From DASPXY01 sp038227745 (GTDB lineage: Bacteria; Planctomycetota; Planctomycetia; Gemmatales; Gemmataceae): DNA of 17,337 nt. This document shows positions 8,091-15,172 of the stretch, in pieces. The stretch's first letter is position 1. Every line of letters begins with the position of its first letter. The notes beneath the pieces are model-generated. The model did not search any database. It saw only the letters and a program-made list of their open reading frames with translations, and had not been told where the DNA came from. Where the stretch lies: positions 1 to 17,337 of the forward strand of contig JBBRPS010000106.1 in NCBI GenBank assembly GCA_038227745.1. The letters are read 5' to 3'. The translations under genes were made by a program, and so were the position numbers.

Positions 8091-9846
8091 GCTGATCGTG
8101 TTCGAGGGGCCGGACGCTGTCGGCAAGAGCACGCTGGCAAAGGAGGTTGCCGGCCTGCTCACGGGCCGGGGCACGCCCTGCGACCTGATGGCCTTCCCCG
8201 GCCGCGAGCCGGGCACCCTGGGCCGGCACGTCTACGACCTGCACCACAAGCCGGGGCGGTTCGGGGTCGAGAACATCCCGGCGGCCAGCCTCCAGCTGCT
8301 GCACGTCGCCGCCCACCTGGACGCCATCGCCCGCCGCGTCCTGCCGGCCCTGCGTGCGGGCCGCTGGGTCGTGCTGGACCGCTTCTGGTGGTCCACCTGG
8401 GCCTACGGCCTCGTCGGCGGGGCGGACCGCACGTCGCTGGAGGCCATGATCGCCGTCGAGCGGGCTGAGTGGGGCGACGTGATGCCGGCGGTCGCGTTCC
8501 TGGTCCGCCGCCCCACCCCGCTGCGGGACGGCGAGTCGCTGGACCGGTGGTCGAGGCTTGTGCCGGCCTACCACGAGTTGGCCATGGCGGAAGAAGCCCG
8601 GCACCCCGTGGTCCACCTCGACAACGAGGGGACCGTGGCCGAGTCAGCGGGCCGTGCCGTCGAGGCCGTCGATGCGGCCCGGTTCCGCGTGTCGGCCCCC
8701 CGCCGACCAGGCAGGGCGGCCAGGACGACATCTCGCCGAACTTCGGTCGCAGACGACGCCCCCGGCCTATTCTCCCGGGCCGAGGCGACACGGGCGGCGG
8801 AGGCTCCGCCGCCCGGGCCGCAGGGCGAACAGCGGCAGGGGCCGCACCTCATCTGCCCTATGGCCCCGGCGAAGCCGTCCGAGGTCTACGCCACCTACTG
8901 GAAGTTCGCCGCCGAGCGACAGGCCGTGTTCTTCCGCCGGATCGAGGGCGTCGAACCGCTGACCGCCGACCCCATCCTGGCGAAGCACAAGTTCTGCAAC
9001 GCCTACCGGGCCTCCGACCGTGTCAGCCAGTACCTGATCCGCAACGTCATCTACCGGCACGACCAGTCGGCCGACGAGGTCGTCTTCCGCACCCTGCTGT
9101 TCAAGCAGTTCAACAAGATCGAGACGTGGGAGCTGCTGGAGCGGGAGCTGGGCACGCCCTCCTACCGCGAGTTCGACCTGGAACGCTACGCCGCCGTCCT
9201 GGACCGGGCCCTGGAAGGCGGTCAGCGGGTCTACTCGGCGGCCTACATCATGCCGTCGGGGTCGGGCGACTTCGAGGACCGCCGCAAGCACCGCAGCCAC
9301 CTGAAGCTGTTGCGGCGGATGATGCAGGACCATCTGCCCCGCCGCCTGGCGGAGTGCCGCAAGATGAGTCAGGCGTTCGAGCTGATCCTGTCCTATCCGA
9401 TGATCGGCGACTTCCTGGCCTACCAGTACGCCACCGACTTCAACTACAGCACGGTCACGGACTTCAAGGAGACGGAGTTCGTGGTGCCGGGGCCGGGGGC
9501 CAGGGACGGCATCCGCAAGTGTTTCAAGAGCCTGGGCGGCCTGAGCGAGGCGGACATCATCCGCTGGGTCGCCGAGCACCAGGAGCCGGAGCTGGAGCGG
9601 CTGGGCATCGAGTTCCGCTCCCTGTGGGGCCGGCCCTTGCAGCTGATCGACTGCCAGAACCTCTTCTGCGAGACGGACAAGTACGCCCGCATCGCCCACC
9701 CCGAGGTCCAGGGCATCAGCGGCCGGACGAGGATCAAGCAGTCCTACCGACCTAGCCCGACGCCCATCAGCTTCATGTACCCCCCGAAGTGGGGCATCAA
9801 CGCGGCGGCCGCCGAAACCCAGCGTCATGCCGGGCGGCCCGCGTGA
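8074..9846 (+). CDS. Thymidylate-kinase-like domain fused to HMUDK-helical/aGPT-Pplase-like domain
   Basis: A 590-residue two-domain protein; ATG 8074 overlaps the TS-like gene by 17 bases and has GAGGGG upstream. Domain 1 (about 5-205) is a dTMP-kinase-like P-loop fold: GPDAVGKS at 12-19, FPGREPGT at 41-48, and DRFWWSTWAYG at 102-112 (the DRY...S..AY lid/substrate motif of Tmk). A Pro/Arg-rich linker covers 206-258. Domain 2 (about 260-575) matches the family named 5-hmdU DNA kinase helical domain/alpha-glutamyl-putrescinyl-thymine pyrophosphorylase: DPILAKHKFCNAYRASDR (299-316), YQYATDFNYS (450-459), an HhH-type PGPGARDGI (472-480) and CQNLFCETDKYAR (527-539). In phage pathways such domains act on hydroxymethyluracil in DNA, phosphorylating it or swapping the pyrophosphate for an amine. 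One chain may therefore both prepare the nucleotide and modify DNA. Domain 2 identity is from remembered motif similarity. Confidence 0.75.
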   Translation: MPTSGKLIVFEGPDAVGKSTLAKEVAGLLTGRGTPCDLMAFPGREPGTLGRHVYDLHHKPGRFGVENIPAASLQLLHVAAHLDAIARRVLPALRAGRWVVLDRFWWSTWAYGLVGGADRTSLEAMIAVERAEWGDVMPAVAFLVRRPTPLRDGESLDRWSRLVPAYHELAMAEEARHPVVHLDNEGTVAESAGRAVEAVDAARFRVSAPRRPGRAARTTSRRTSVADDAPGLFSRAEATRAAEAPPPGPQGEQRQGPHLICPMAPAKPSEVYATYWKFAAERQAVFFRRIEGVEPLTADPILAKHKFCNAYRASDRVSQYLIRNVIYRHDQSADEVVFRTLLFKQFNKIETWELLERELGTPSYREFDLERYAAVLDRALEGGQRVYSAAYIMPSGSGDFEDRRKHRSHLKLLRRMMQDHLPRRLAECRKMSQAFELILSYPMIGDFLAYQYATDFNYSTVTDFKETEFVVPGPGARDGIRKCFKSLGGLSEADIIRWVAEHQEPELERLGIEFRSLWGRPLQLIDCQNLFCETDKYARIAHPEVQGISGRTRIKQSYRPSPTPISFMYPPKWGINAAAAETQRHAGRPA

Positions 9847-9914
9847 GACCCGGCAAGGAACGGAACGAAGGCCAGGAGGGCCGCAGCACCAGCGAGGAGC
9901 TGGAAGGAGGCCCG

Positions 9915-10904
9915 ATGGACCTGCGAGAGTACCAGCGACAGGCGGCCCTGACGAACCGCGTCCTCTTGTCCTCGCCCTCCGGAGAGATGCCCGAGGGGCC
10001 GGCGATCCTGGTGCCCCTGCTGGGCCTGGCCGGCGAGGTCGGCTCGCTGCTCACCGAGTTCAAGAAGCACCTCCGCGACGGCCCGGCCCACCGGCTGTTC
10101 CGCGAGCAGGTGCAAGAGGACCTCGGCGACCTACTGTGGTACGTCGCCGACGTGGCCAGCAAGTTCGGCCTTGACCTCGACGACATCGCGGCGGCCAACC
10201 TGGCGAAGACGCGGGACCGCTGGCCAACCGAATCCTGCCCGGCCCGCAAGCCCTTCGACGAGGACAGCCCGATCAGCGAGCGGTTGCCGCGTCGGTTCGA
10301 GGTTCGCATCGAACAGGTGCTGAAGGGCGAGAGGACGGAGGTGACCTACTGGCTGGAGGGACGGCAGATAGGCAACGCCCTGACCGACAACGCCTATGAG
10401 GACGACGGCTACCGCTTCCACGACGTGTTCCACTTCGCCTACGCCGCCGTGCTGGGCTGGTCGCCGGTCCTGCGGGAACATCTGGGGTGCAAGCGGCGGA
10501 GCGATTCGCGGACAAAGGAAGTGGAAGACGGCGGCCGGGCCAAGGTGATCGAGGAGGCAGTGGCCGCCGTGGTGCATGACTACGCCACGAGGCACAACTG
10601 CCTCGCCGACGTGGAGACGCTGGACTACTCCCTGCTGAAGAAGGTCAAGGGGCTGGTGGCGGGCCGCGAGGTGGAGGTCTGCTCGCTGCACGAGTGGGAG
10701 CGTGCCATCCTGGAGGGCTACCGCGTCTGGCGGCTCGTCCGGGACCATCGCGGGGGCATCGTCGTCGGGGACCTGCTCGCCCGGACGCTTGAGTACCGGT
10801 TCGACCAGCACGCCCCACTGGTCGTCACCTCGACCCACGTTGATGAACCCGCCGGCGGGCAACCACGCCCGGTCCCCGCCACCATCCGGGGCCAGGAAGA
10901 GTAG
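9915..10904 (+). CDS. MazG-like nucleotide pyrophosphohydrolase with unknown C-terminal domain
   Basis: A 329-residue protein. I chose ATG 9915 because GGAAGGAGG sits 5 bases upstream. Residues 1-103 are an all-alpha MazG-like NTP pyrophosphohydrolase: GLAGEVGSLLTEFKK (37-51) with the metal-binding Glu residues 41 and 48, and QEDLGDLLWYVADVASKFGL (67-86) with EDLGD, ending with NLAKTRDRW. Such enzymes hydrolyse (d)NTPs to monophosphates. Residues about 125-300 form a second domain that I do not recognise; it carries HDVFHFAYAAVLGWSPVLR (169-187) and WERAILEGYRVWRLVRDHRGG (261-281), so it looks largely helical. It lies 68 bases after the kinase fusion, same strand, and probably the same transcript. 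In a thymidine-modification setting it could remove dTTP or a by-product; that is inference. Confidence 0.8.
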   Translation: MDLREYQRQAALTNRVLLSSPSGEMPEGPAILVPLLGLAGEVGSLLTEFKKHLRDGPAHRLFREQVQEDLGDLLWYVADVASKFGLDLDDIAAANLAKTRDRWPTESCPARKPFDEDSPISERLPRRFEVRIEQVLKGERTEVTYWLEGRQIGNALTDNAYEDDGYRFHDVFHFAYAAVLGWSPVLREHLGCKRRSDSRTKEVEDGGRAKVIEEAVAAVVHDYATRHNCLADVETLDYSLLKKVKGLVAGREVEVCSLHEWERAILEGYRVWRLVRDHRGGIVVGDLLARTLEYRFDQHAPLVVTSTHVDEPAGGQPRPVPATIRGQEE

Positions 10905-10992
10905 AAGCAAGAACGAGCTGCCCGGCCAGTCAGACCAGTGCCGCCGGACGATCGACCGGCAACTGAAGCCCCCACGTTAGGAGACCGTGACC

Positions 10993-11556
10993 ATGACCCC
11001 GACGGCCCCGGCACACCCGCTGGCAGCTGTTCTTCGGTCCCGAAACCCCGCCCTCGCCACTCGGGCCGAACACCTGATCCGCGAGGCCACGCGGGTCCTG
11101 CCGTTCACGATCTCGACCTTTCCCGGCGGGACGGACCACACGCCGACGCATACCTCGACGGTCGAGAACATCGCCCGCCTCCTGCTGCCCGACCCGGTCC
11201 TGGCCCTCCTCAACGACTGGGAGCTGTTTTTCCTGGCCCTGGCCTGCCACTACCACGACCTGGGCCGACCTGGGGTTCGAGAACCCACGCGAGGCCGACG
11301 TACTCGGCGAGGTGTGCCGGGGCCACCGCCCGAAGCGGAACGACGGGGTGGCCAACTGGGACGACATGGAGGCCCACGCCGTCCTCGGCGTAGGCATCTC
11401 GGTCCGGCTGCGACTACTGTCCGCGATGGTCTACGCCGACGACGAGCTGCACCTCGGGGCAGACCGGGCTCCCGAGCGGGTCGAGCGGTGGCGGGAGATC
11501 CGCGACGAGGAGGCCCGTCGGCACTGGCGGCGGCACCAGGCCGTCCACGGCCGTCC
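10993..11556 (+). pseudogene. HD-domain phosphohydrolase, broken by frameshift and truncation
   Basis: The ATG at 10993 (AGGAG 9 bases upstream; a GTG at 10987 is too close to it) opens an HD-superfamily hydrolase. The first frame carries GGTDHTPTHTSTVENIARLL and then ACHYHDLG, the HD metal motif. Immediately afterwards the coding sense jumps to another frame, continuing LGFENPREADVLGEVCRGHRP, then ANWDDMEAHAVLGVGISVRLRLLSAMVYADDELHLG and WREIRDEEARRHWRRHQAV. Homologues I know have about 30-40 residues between HDLG and GFEN, so the joint at 11257-11274 looks like an out-of-frame deletion. The 3' end is also lost: the frame runs into antisense nitroreductase sequence near 11550. The intact enzyme probably hydrolysed nucleotides as the last member of the TS-kinase-MazG operon. 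Confidence 0.7.
11257..11274. repeat. 10-bp-spaced direct repeat at the HD frameshift joint
   Basis: GACCTGGG occurs at 11257-11264 and again at 11267-11274, precisely where the HD gene changes reading frame. Short direct repeats at a joint suggest deletion by slippage or microhomology. Confidence 0.6.
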
Positions 11557-11558
11557 AC
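11539..11558. repeat. Perfect 10-bp tandem repeat at the HD/nitroreductase joint
   Basis: GGCCGTCCAC is present twice in tandem (11539-11548 and 11549-11558). It lies exactly where recognisable HD sequence (plus strand) gives way to recognisable nitroreductase sequence (minus strand), marking a recombination or deletion scar. Confidence 0.7.
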
Positions 11559-11984
11559 CAGTTCGCGGACCCGGTCGGGGAGGATGCCGATCATCTGGTG
11601 GACGGCCAGGCCGCGGGCGGTCGCCTCCAGGCAGAGGTTCGCCGAGGCCAGCCCCAGGTCGTGCAGGGCGGCGGCGTTCGGCTGGCCGTTGCGGGCGAAG
11701 GCCAGGCGGGTGCAGCCCAAAGCCAGCACCGGGGCCGCCTTGGCCCACGCCCGGTTGCCCTCCACCAAGCAGGACAGCATCCGCGCGAACGCCTCGGGGT
11801 CCTCCCTCGTCGCCAGGAGGTAGGACCAGGGCTGCTCGTTGTACGAGGAGGGCGCCCAGCGGGCCGCCTCGAACAGCGACAGCAAGTCTGCCTTCGAGAC
11901 CGGGCGAGTGGCGAAGGCGTAGGGACTCCAGCGCGCGGCGATCAGCTCATGCACCGGGTGGTCGGACTCGGCTCGGATGGTCAT
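11549..11984 (-). pseudogene. Nitroreductase-family flavoprotein, C-terminus lost
   Basis: The ATG at 11984, with AAAGGAG upstream, opens a nitroreductase. Family features are AARWSPYAF (residues 17-25, FMN-phosphate contact region), FEAARWAPSSYNEQPWSYLLA (38-58) and LGLASANLCLEATARGLAVHQMIG (about 110-133). About 143 residues are genuine, ending at DRVRELV. Nitroreductases of this type are near 200 residues; the closing strand, usually with a GYP-type segment, is missing. The frame continues to 11250, but that tail is only the antisense of the HD gene. The protein may still be translated as a chimera, but without the C-terminal part, which helps form the dimer and FMN site, activity is doubtful. 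No link to the neighbouring operon is evident. Confidence 0.75.
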
Positions 11985-12468
11985 GGCGTTACTCCTTTTC
12001 GTCGGGCTGCCTGCGGGTAGTCTACCGGCGCCCGGGGCGGCGAGGAGGCCCTCTTGAGCAGAGCAGGAGCCATTTTACGGTCCCGCGGGGGTGGCGTGGG
12101 GGGGCGGACGAGGCGGCGGTGCGGCTATTTTTACGGCCGTTAACTTATCGCGGCAGCTACCGGGGGGCTTGCCTCTGTGCGGGTCGGGACTGCGGGCAAG
12201 GGCTTCGCGCCCGTGGAGAGTGGGGCGGGTATGCGCGTGGAAAAGGACAGGCTTATCTTGGAAACTGGAAACGTGGTCAGGATGGACATCGTGACCACCT
12301 GGACATCCTGTCCAGCCAGAAAGCAGACCGGGGTCGCACTGTTCGACAGTACGGACCCCAAGGTCGCATCACCCTGCTACGTGACGTCGTGTAGGCCCGG
12401 ACAGATGCCGCTTTCCCCAGGTGAAGGAACCTGTGGCCCGCTTTCGATAGACGGGCAATCCAGTGAGG
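11985..12468. other. 484-bp stretch without a convincing gene, repeat-containing
   Basis: No frame here has a believable product. It contains two T-rich motifs (ATTTTACGGTC near 12071 and ATTTTTACGGCC near 12126), a dense cluster of short inverted and direct repeats at 12273-12314, and a weak GCCCG/CGGGC hairpin (12436-12456) just downstream of the methyltransferase stop. The hairpin lacks a T-run, so it is a poor terminator. The stretch looks like recombination debris between two modules. Confidence 0.5.
12273..12314. repeat. Compound repeat: 7-bp inverted repeat plus GGACA/TGTCC palindrome
   Basis: GTGGTCA (12273-12279) pairs with TGACCAC (12292-12298) across 12 bases. Overlapping its right arm is CCTGGACATCCTGTCCA (12298-12314), which itself contains GGACA-TCC-TGTCC. 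TGGACATC is also directly repeated at 12283-12290 and 12300-12307. The 17-base element reappears at 15331-15347. Confidence 0.65.
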
Positions 12469-13311
12469 TCAATCGCTCGGGAAATGGTCAAGGTCTAGCT
12501 GATTCTGGCTGGTCTCCGGCCAGTTGAACCAGAGTTTCTCCTGCTTTCGGGCCTTCCTTCGACCGCCCGCTGCGTGATTGGCGATGTCGAACGTCACCGT
12601 CCGCCAGTTGGCGTACAACTCGTCGTACAGCGGGGATGGGTAGCCGCTCAAGACGACCCTGGCCTTGCAGGCGTTAAGTGCGGCTGCGAGTTCACGGTGG
12701 TCGTCTTCCGACATCTCCACGCCGTACACGTCTCGGCTGCCCTCGTGCCGCGTTTCGTGGACGTACGGCGGGTCACAGTAGATGAGCGTCTCCGGGCTGT
12801 CCCAGGTACGGATGACTTCGAGGGCCGGGCGGCAGATGAACTGGACCCGCCGCAGCCGCTCGATGATGGCCGGCAGTTGCTCATCGATCATCGAAAGGTA
12901 ACCGGAAACTACATCCGCCATGTCACGCCGGACCCGGTGGAGGGTGAAGCTGAAGGAGTCGCCGCGCCCGCCCAGCGACAGCCGCCACCGCACGAAATCC
13001 CTGCGGGCCTGCTCGATCTCGTTGTCCGTGGGTTCACTCGCCCGGTCGAACTCGGCTTCGCTGTAGGGCGTGAGCGTCAACAGCCGGCGGAACTCTTCCC
13101 CGTGGTCGCGGAGGACGCGAAAAAGTCGGGTGATCCGCTGGTCCAGGTCGTTGTACACCTCGACGGGGGCCGGAGCCTTGTTGAGGAGCACGGACGCCGC
13201 CCCGCCGAACGGCTCCAGGTACGTCTGGTGGGGCGGGAAGTGGACGATGATCCGCTGGCTCAAGTACCGTTTCCCCCCGTGCCACTTTACCGGCGGCCGA
13301 AGCATGCTCAT
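12469..13311 (-). CDS. D12-class (Dam-like) N6-adenine DNA methyltransferase
   Basis: A 280-residue enzyme that transfers methyl from SAM to adenine N6 in DNA. Motif order is that of the alpha (D12) class: motif X KWHGGK (9-14), motif I EPFGGAAS (33-40), YNDLD (53-57, motif II region) and catalytic DPPY (180-183), with VVLSGYPSPLYDELY near 223-237 as later core motifs. Length fits the family (about 260-290). The ATG at 13311 is 10 bases after the preceding stop; the ribosome site is weak (GGGGCGG), so translational coupling is likely. No matching restriction endonuclease gene lies within the module, so it looks solitary and may be regulatory or anti-restriction. The recognition site cannot be read from the sequence. 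I avoid the symbol dam because specificity for GATC is not shown. Confidence 0.92.
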   Translation of the reverse strand: MSMLRPPVKWHGGKRYLSQRIIVHFPPHQTYLEPFGGAASVLLNKAPAPVEVYNDLDQRITRLFRVLRDHGEEFRRLLTLTPYSEAEFDRASEPTDNEIEQARRDFVRWRLSLGGRGDSFSFTLHRVRRDMADVVSGYLSMIDEQLPAIIERLRRVQFICRPALEVIRTWDSPETLIYCDPPYVHETRHEGSRDVYGVEMSEDDHRELAAALNACKARVVLSGYPSPLYDELYANWRTVTFDIANHAAGGRRKARKQEKLWFNWPETSQNQLDLDHFPSD

Positions 13312-13321
13312 GTCCGCCCCG

Positions 13322-13846
13322 CTAGTTCGCCACCTGGTCGATGTCCGAGAAGCCGAGATCCTGGTCGTCAGACTTCGGCTTGAGCGTGGCCAAGGCTCCT
13401 GCCTTTCGGCGGCGGATCATTGCCGCCGCCAGGACCATCGGAGGCACGACTCGGCTTGTGCGCCGGGCGAACTCCTCCTGAAGCCGCCTGGCCGCTTCGC
13501 CGTTGATGGCGTAGTTGTCGGAAGCCACCTGCAACTCTTCGTGAATCGCGTCGAGGTGCCCGATCTCCTCGTCGGTGAACGCCACCTGCTGGTGGTGGAA
13601 GCCTCCGCCCGCATTCCGCCCGAGGTGCTCCCACTGCCCCTTCTTGCGCCTGGTGATCATGTAGTGGAGCACGTCGGAGGCCGACTCGCTTCGCCCGGTC
13701 AAATCGTTCCAGGCGGAAACCAGGCGTTGCAGGTCATCGGGCCGGTGCGGGTACTGGTCCGTGGGGATGTCGAACTCGCGGTAGAGAGCCCGCAACGATT
13801 CTTGCTCGTCTTTCTGGAGCCGGAGGCTCGGTCGACGGGTCGCCAT
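13322..13846 (-). CDS. Conserved-looking hypothetical protein, 174 residues
   Basis: I do not recognise a named domain. The protein is charged and mostly helical, without membrane or signal segments. Notable stretches are SLRALYREFDIPTDQYPHRP near the start, NDLTGRSESASDVLHYMITRRKKGQWEHLG in the middle and RRLQEEFARRTSRVVPPMVLAAAMIRRRKAGAL near the C-terminus, ending FSDIDQVAN. The YREFDIP...MITRRKKG arrangement could be a small DNA- or protein-binding scaffold. It sits between an XRE-ImmA regulator (45-base gap) and the adenine methyltransferase (10-base gap), same strand, so it belongs to that operon. A GGAG lies about 11 bases before ATG 13846. A role alongside the methyltransferase is possible, but nothing shows it. 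Confidence 0.8.
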   Translation of the reverse strand: MATRRPSLRLQKDEQESLRALYREFDIPTDQYPHRPDDLQRLVSAWNDLTGRSESASDVLHYMITRRKKGQWEHLGRNAGGGFHHQQVAFTDEEIGHLDAIHEELQVASDNYAINGEAARRLQEEFARRTSRVVPPMVLAAAMIRRRKAGALATLKPKSDDQDLGFSDIDQVAN

Positions 13847-13891
13847 TTGGCGTGACTCCGTGGGTTGTCCGTTCCTGTGCCGTTCACTCCT

Positions 13892-15031
13892 TTACCGCGG
13901 GAACGGGATGGTGGTTGTCCCTTCGTCCTGATGGGGGACCGTGTCTTCTTTTACGCCTATCGCGTAGTTGAGCCGTTCGCGGATCGCTTCGGGTCTCACT
14001 CCACACAAGTCCGAGACTTCTTTGAGGGACATCTGCCCGTCGAGCAGCAATTCGTCGATCAGCTGCTCGAAACGGGTTGCCCGGTCGGGGCGCACCAGGC
14101 CCGGTTCGTTCGTTTTCCAACCCCGCCGGGCGAACTCCGTCCACAGGCGCTTCGCTTCCGGCTTTGTGACGAACCCCAGGCTCTCGGCCCGGTACACCAT
14201 CGCCGCCAGGGAAATCCCGAATCGCTCCTTGAACTGAACCATCCGCACGACGGACTTCCCCTCAAACGCCCGCTTCAGCTGACGGTTCGGCAGGAGGAGG
14301 TGGGAGGCGAACTCGAACGCCCGCTGCTCGTCGGCCTTGCTCTCCTCAGCGGCCGCGCAATGGCCGAACAGTACGTGGGCGAGTTCGTGCGCGGCATTCA
14401 GACGGGTCCGGTCGTTCGAGACGATGGGGTTGAGGACGACGACGTGCTCATCCCCGTACTTCGCCGCCAACCCGTCGATCCGCAGGTCGGTCGGGTTCTC
14501 TAGTACGCGAACCCCAAACCGCTCCAGCACGTCAACGACGCTCGGGATCGGCTCGTCCTCGGAGATCTCCAACTCACGGCGAGCCTGACGACTGAGGTCA
14601 TCGGGTGGGGCCTGCTTCTTGACAGGAAAGTTCGCGACGGCCGGGGCCAACGGCCGGTTGAGGCGGACCTCAAGAGCGACGTAGCCGTCGATCCACCTTT
14701 GCACTTCCGCCTCGTAGCGGTGGAGGTCCGTGACCTTCAACCGCGATTTGAGGTTACGGTAGCGGATCCCCGTGAGGCCCTTCCCCCGCTCCAGAAACCA
14801 GTTCATTGGCCGTCCGTAGAGGTCCGCCAAGGCCGCCAGGACGTCCATCGGCGGCACGGACCTGCCGCTCTCATAGTTGGCAATGGTGGCGTGGGAGATC
14901 GGGAAGCGTTTGCCGACCCTCACCGCGACTGCTCGCGTTGACATGCCCGTGAGCGAACGAGCGGTCTTCAGTTTGGTCGCCAGGGCGTCGCGGGCATTCG
15001 CCTCTGCGACTCGTAACGTGGCGTTGCCCAT
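13892..15031 (-). CDS. XRE HTH plus ImmA/IrrE metallopeptidase fusion regulator
   Basis: A 379-residue single-chain regulator-protease. The N-terminus (about 17-80) is an XRE-type HTH: LKTARSLTGMSTRAVAVRVG then ISHATIANYESGRSVPPMDV and LADLYGRPMNWFL. A middle segment links to an ImmA/IrrE domain with HELAH at 215-219 and EQRAFEFASHLLLP near 235-248 supplying the further zinc ligand. The C-terminal part (about 330-365, FEQLIDELLLDGQMSLKEVSDLCGVRPEAI) looks like a second helix-turn-helix. In this architecture the protein can sense damage or element-specific signals and switch a module on. It is the first gene of the operon, with a strong promoter and repeated sites just upstream, so autoregulation is likely. 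Start ATG 15031 follows a weak ribosome site; it is unrelated in layout to the split XRE/ImmA pair at 6063-7285. Confidence 0.9.
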   Translation of the reverse strand: MGNATLRVAEANARDALATKLKTARSLTGMSTRAVAVRVGKRFPISHATIANYESGRSVPPMDVLAALADLYGRPMNWFLERGKGLTGIRYRNLKSRLKVTDLHRYEAEVQRWIDGYVALEVRLNRPLAPAVANFPVKKQAPPDDLSRQARRELEISEDEPIPSVVDVLERFGVRVLENPTDLRIDGLAAKYGDEHVVVLNPIVSNDRTRLNAAHELAHVLFGHCAAAEESKADEQRAFEFASHLLLPNRQLKRAFEGKSVVRMVQFKERFGISLAAMVYRAESLGFVTKPEAKRLWTEFARRGWKTNEPGLVRPDRATRFEQLIDELLLDGQMSLKEVSDLCGVRPEAIRERLNYAIGVKEDTVPHQDEGTTTIPFPR

Positions 15032-15052
15032 GACATCAATCCGTCAAAGCGG

Positions 15053-15091
15053 TTTTACAAAGTCTACGTTATCCACAGTGGTATTTTACAA
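15053..15091. promoter_or_regulatory. Operator-like direct repeats TTTTACAA
   Basis: TTTTACAA occurs at 15053-15060 and 15084-15091, 31 bases apart (about three helical turns). The second copy covers the -10 box and the first lies in the leader of the XRE-ImmA fusion gene. This spacing suits cooperative binding by the adjacent regulator, by inference. Confidence 0.5.
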
Positions 15092-15110
15092 CGTCGGTGA
15101 GGGATGTCAA
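15083..15110 (-). promoter_or_regulatory. Strong promoter of the XRE-ImmA/174-aa/methyltransferase operon
   Basis: On the minus strand TTGACA (15110-15105), 16 bases, then TAAAAT (15088-15083). Six of six and five of six consensus positions match. The start would be near 15076, giving a leader of about 45 bases before ATG 15031. Confidence 0.8.
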
Positions 15111-15135
15111 GCGCATTTGCCTGCTGCGTCCAATC

Positions 15136-15172
15136 GCTGGGCAGGGGCAGGAAAGGAAGACCCCTGCCCAGC
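15136..15172. repeat. 12-bp perfect hairpin
   Basis: GCTGGGCAGGGG (15136-15147) pairs with CCCCTGCCCAGC (15161-15172) around a 13-base purine-rich loop. There is no T-run on either side, so it is not a standard intrinsic terminator. It lies just upstream of the -35 box of the regulator promoter. Confidence 0.7.

Noticed and set aside
8767..9828. Minus-strand frame of 353 residues
   Set aside because: Antisense to the conserved second domain of the kinase fusion; no recognisable features.
11250..11548. C-terminal extension of the nitroreductase frame
   Set aside because: These residues are only the antisense of the HD gene past the joint and do not resemble nitroreductase.
12140..12361. Minus-strand frame of 73 residues in the debris region
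   Set aside because: No ribosome site, no domain, and it overlaps the compound repeat.
12436..12456. Possible terminator after the methyltransferase gene
   Set aside because: Stem of only five base pairs with an 11-base loop plus spacer and no T-run; not supportable as a terminator.
12177..12527. Plus-strand frame of 116 residues
   Set aside because: Runs into the methyltransferase gene on the other strand and has no plausible start or domain.
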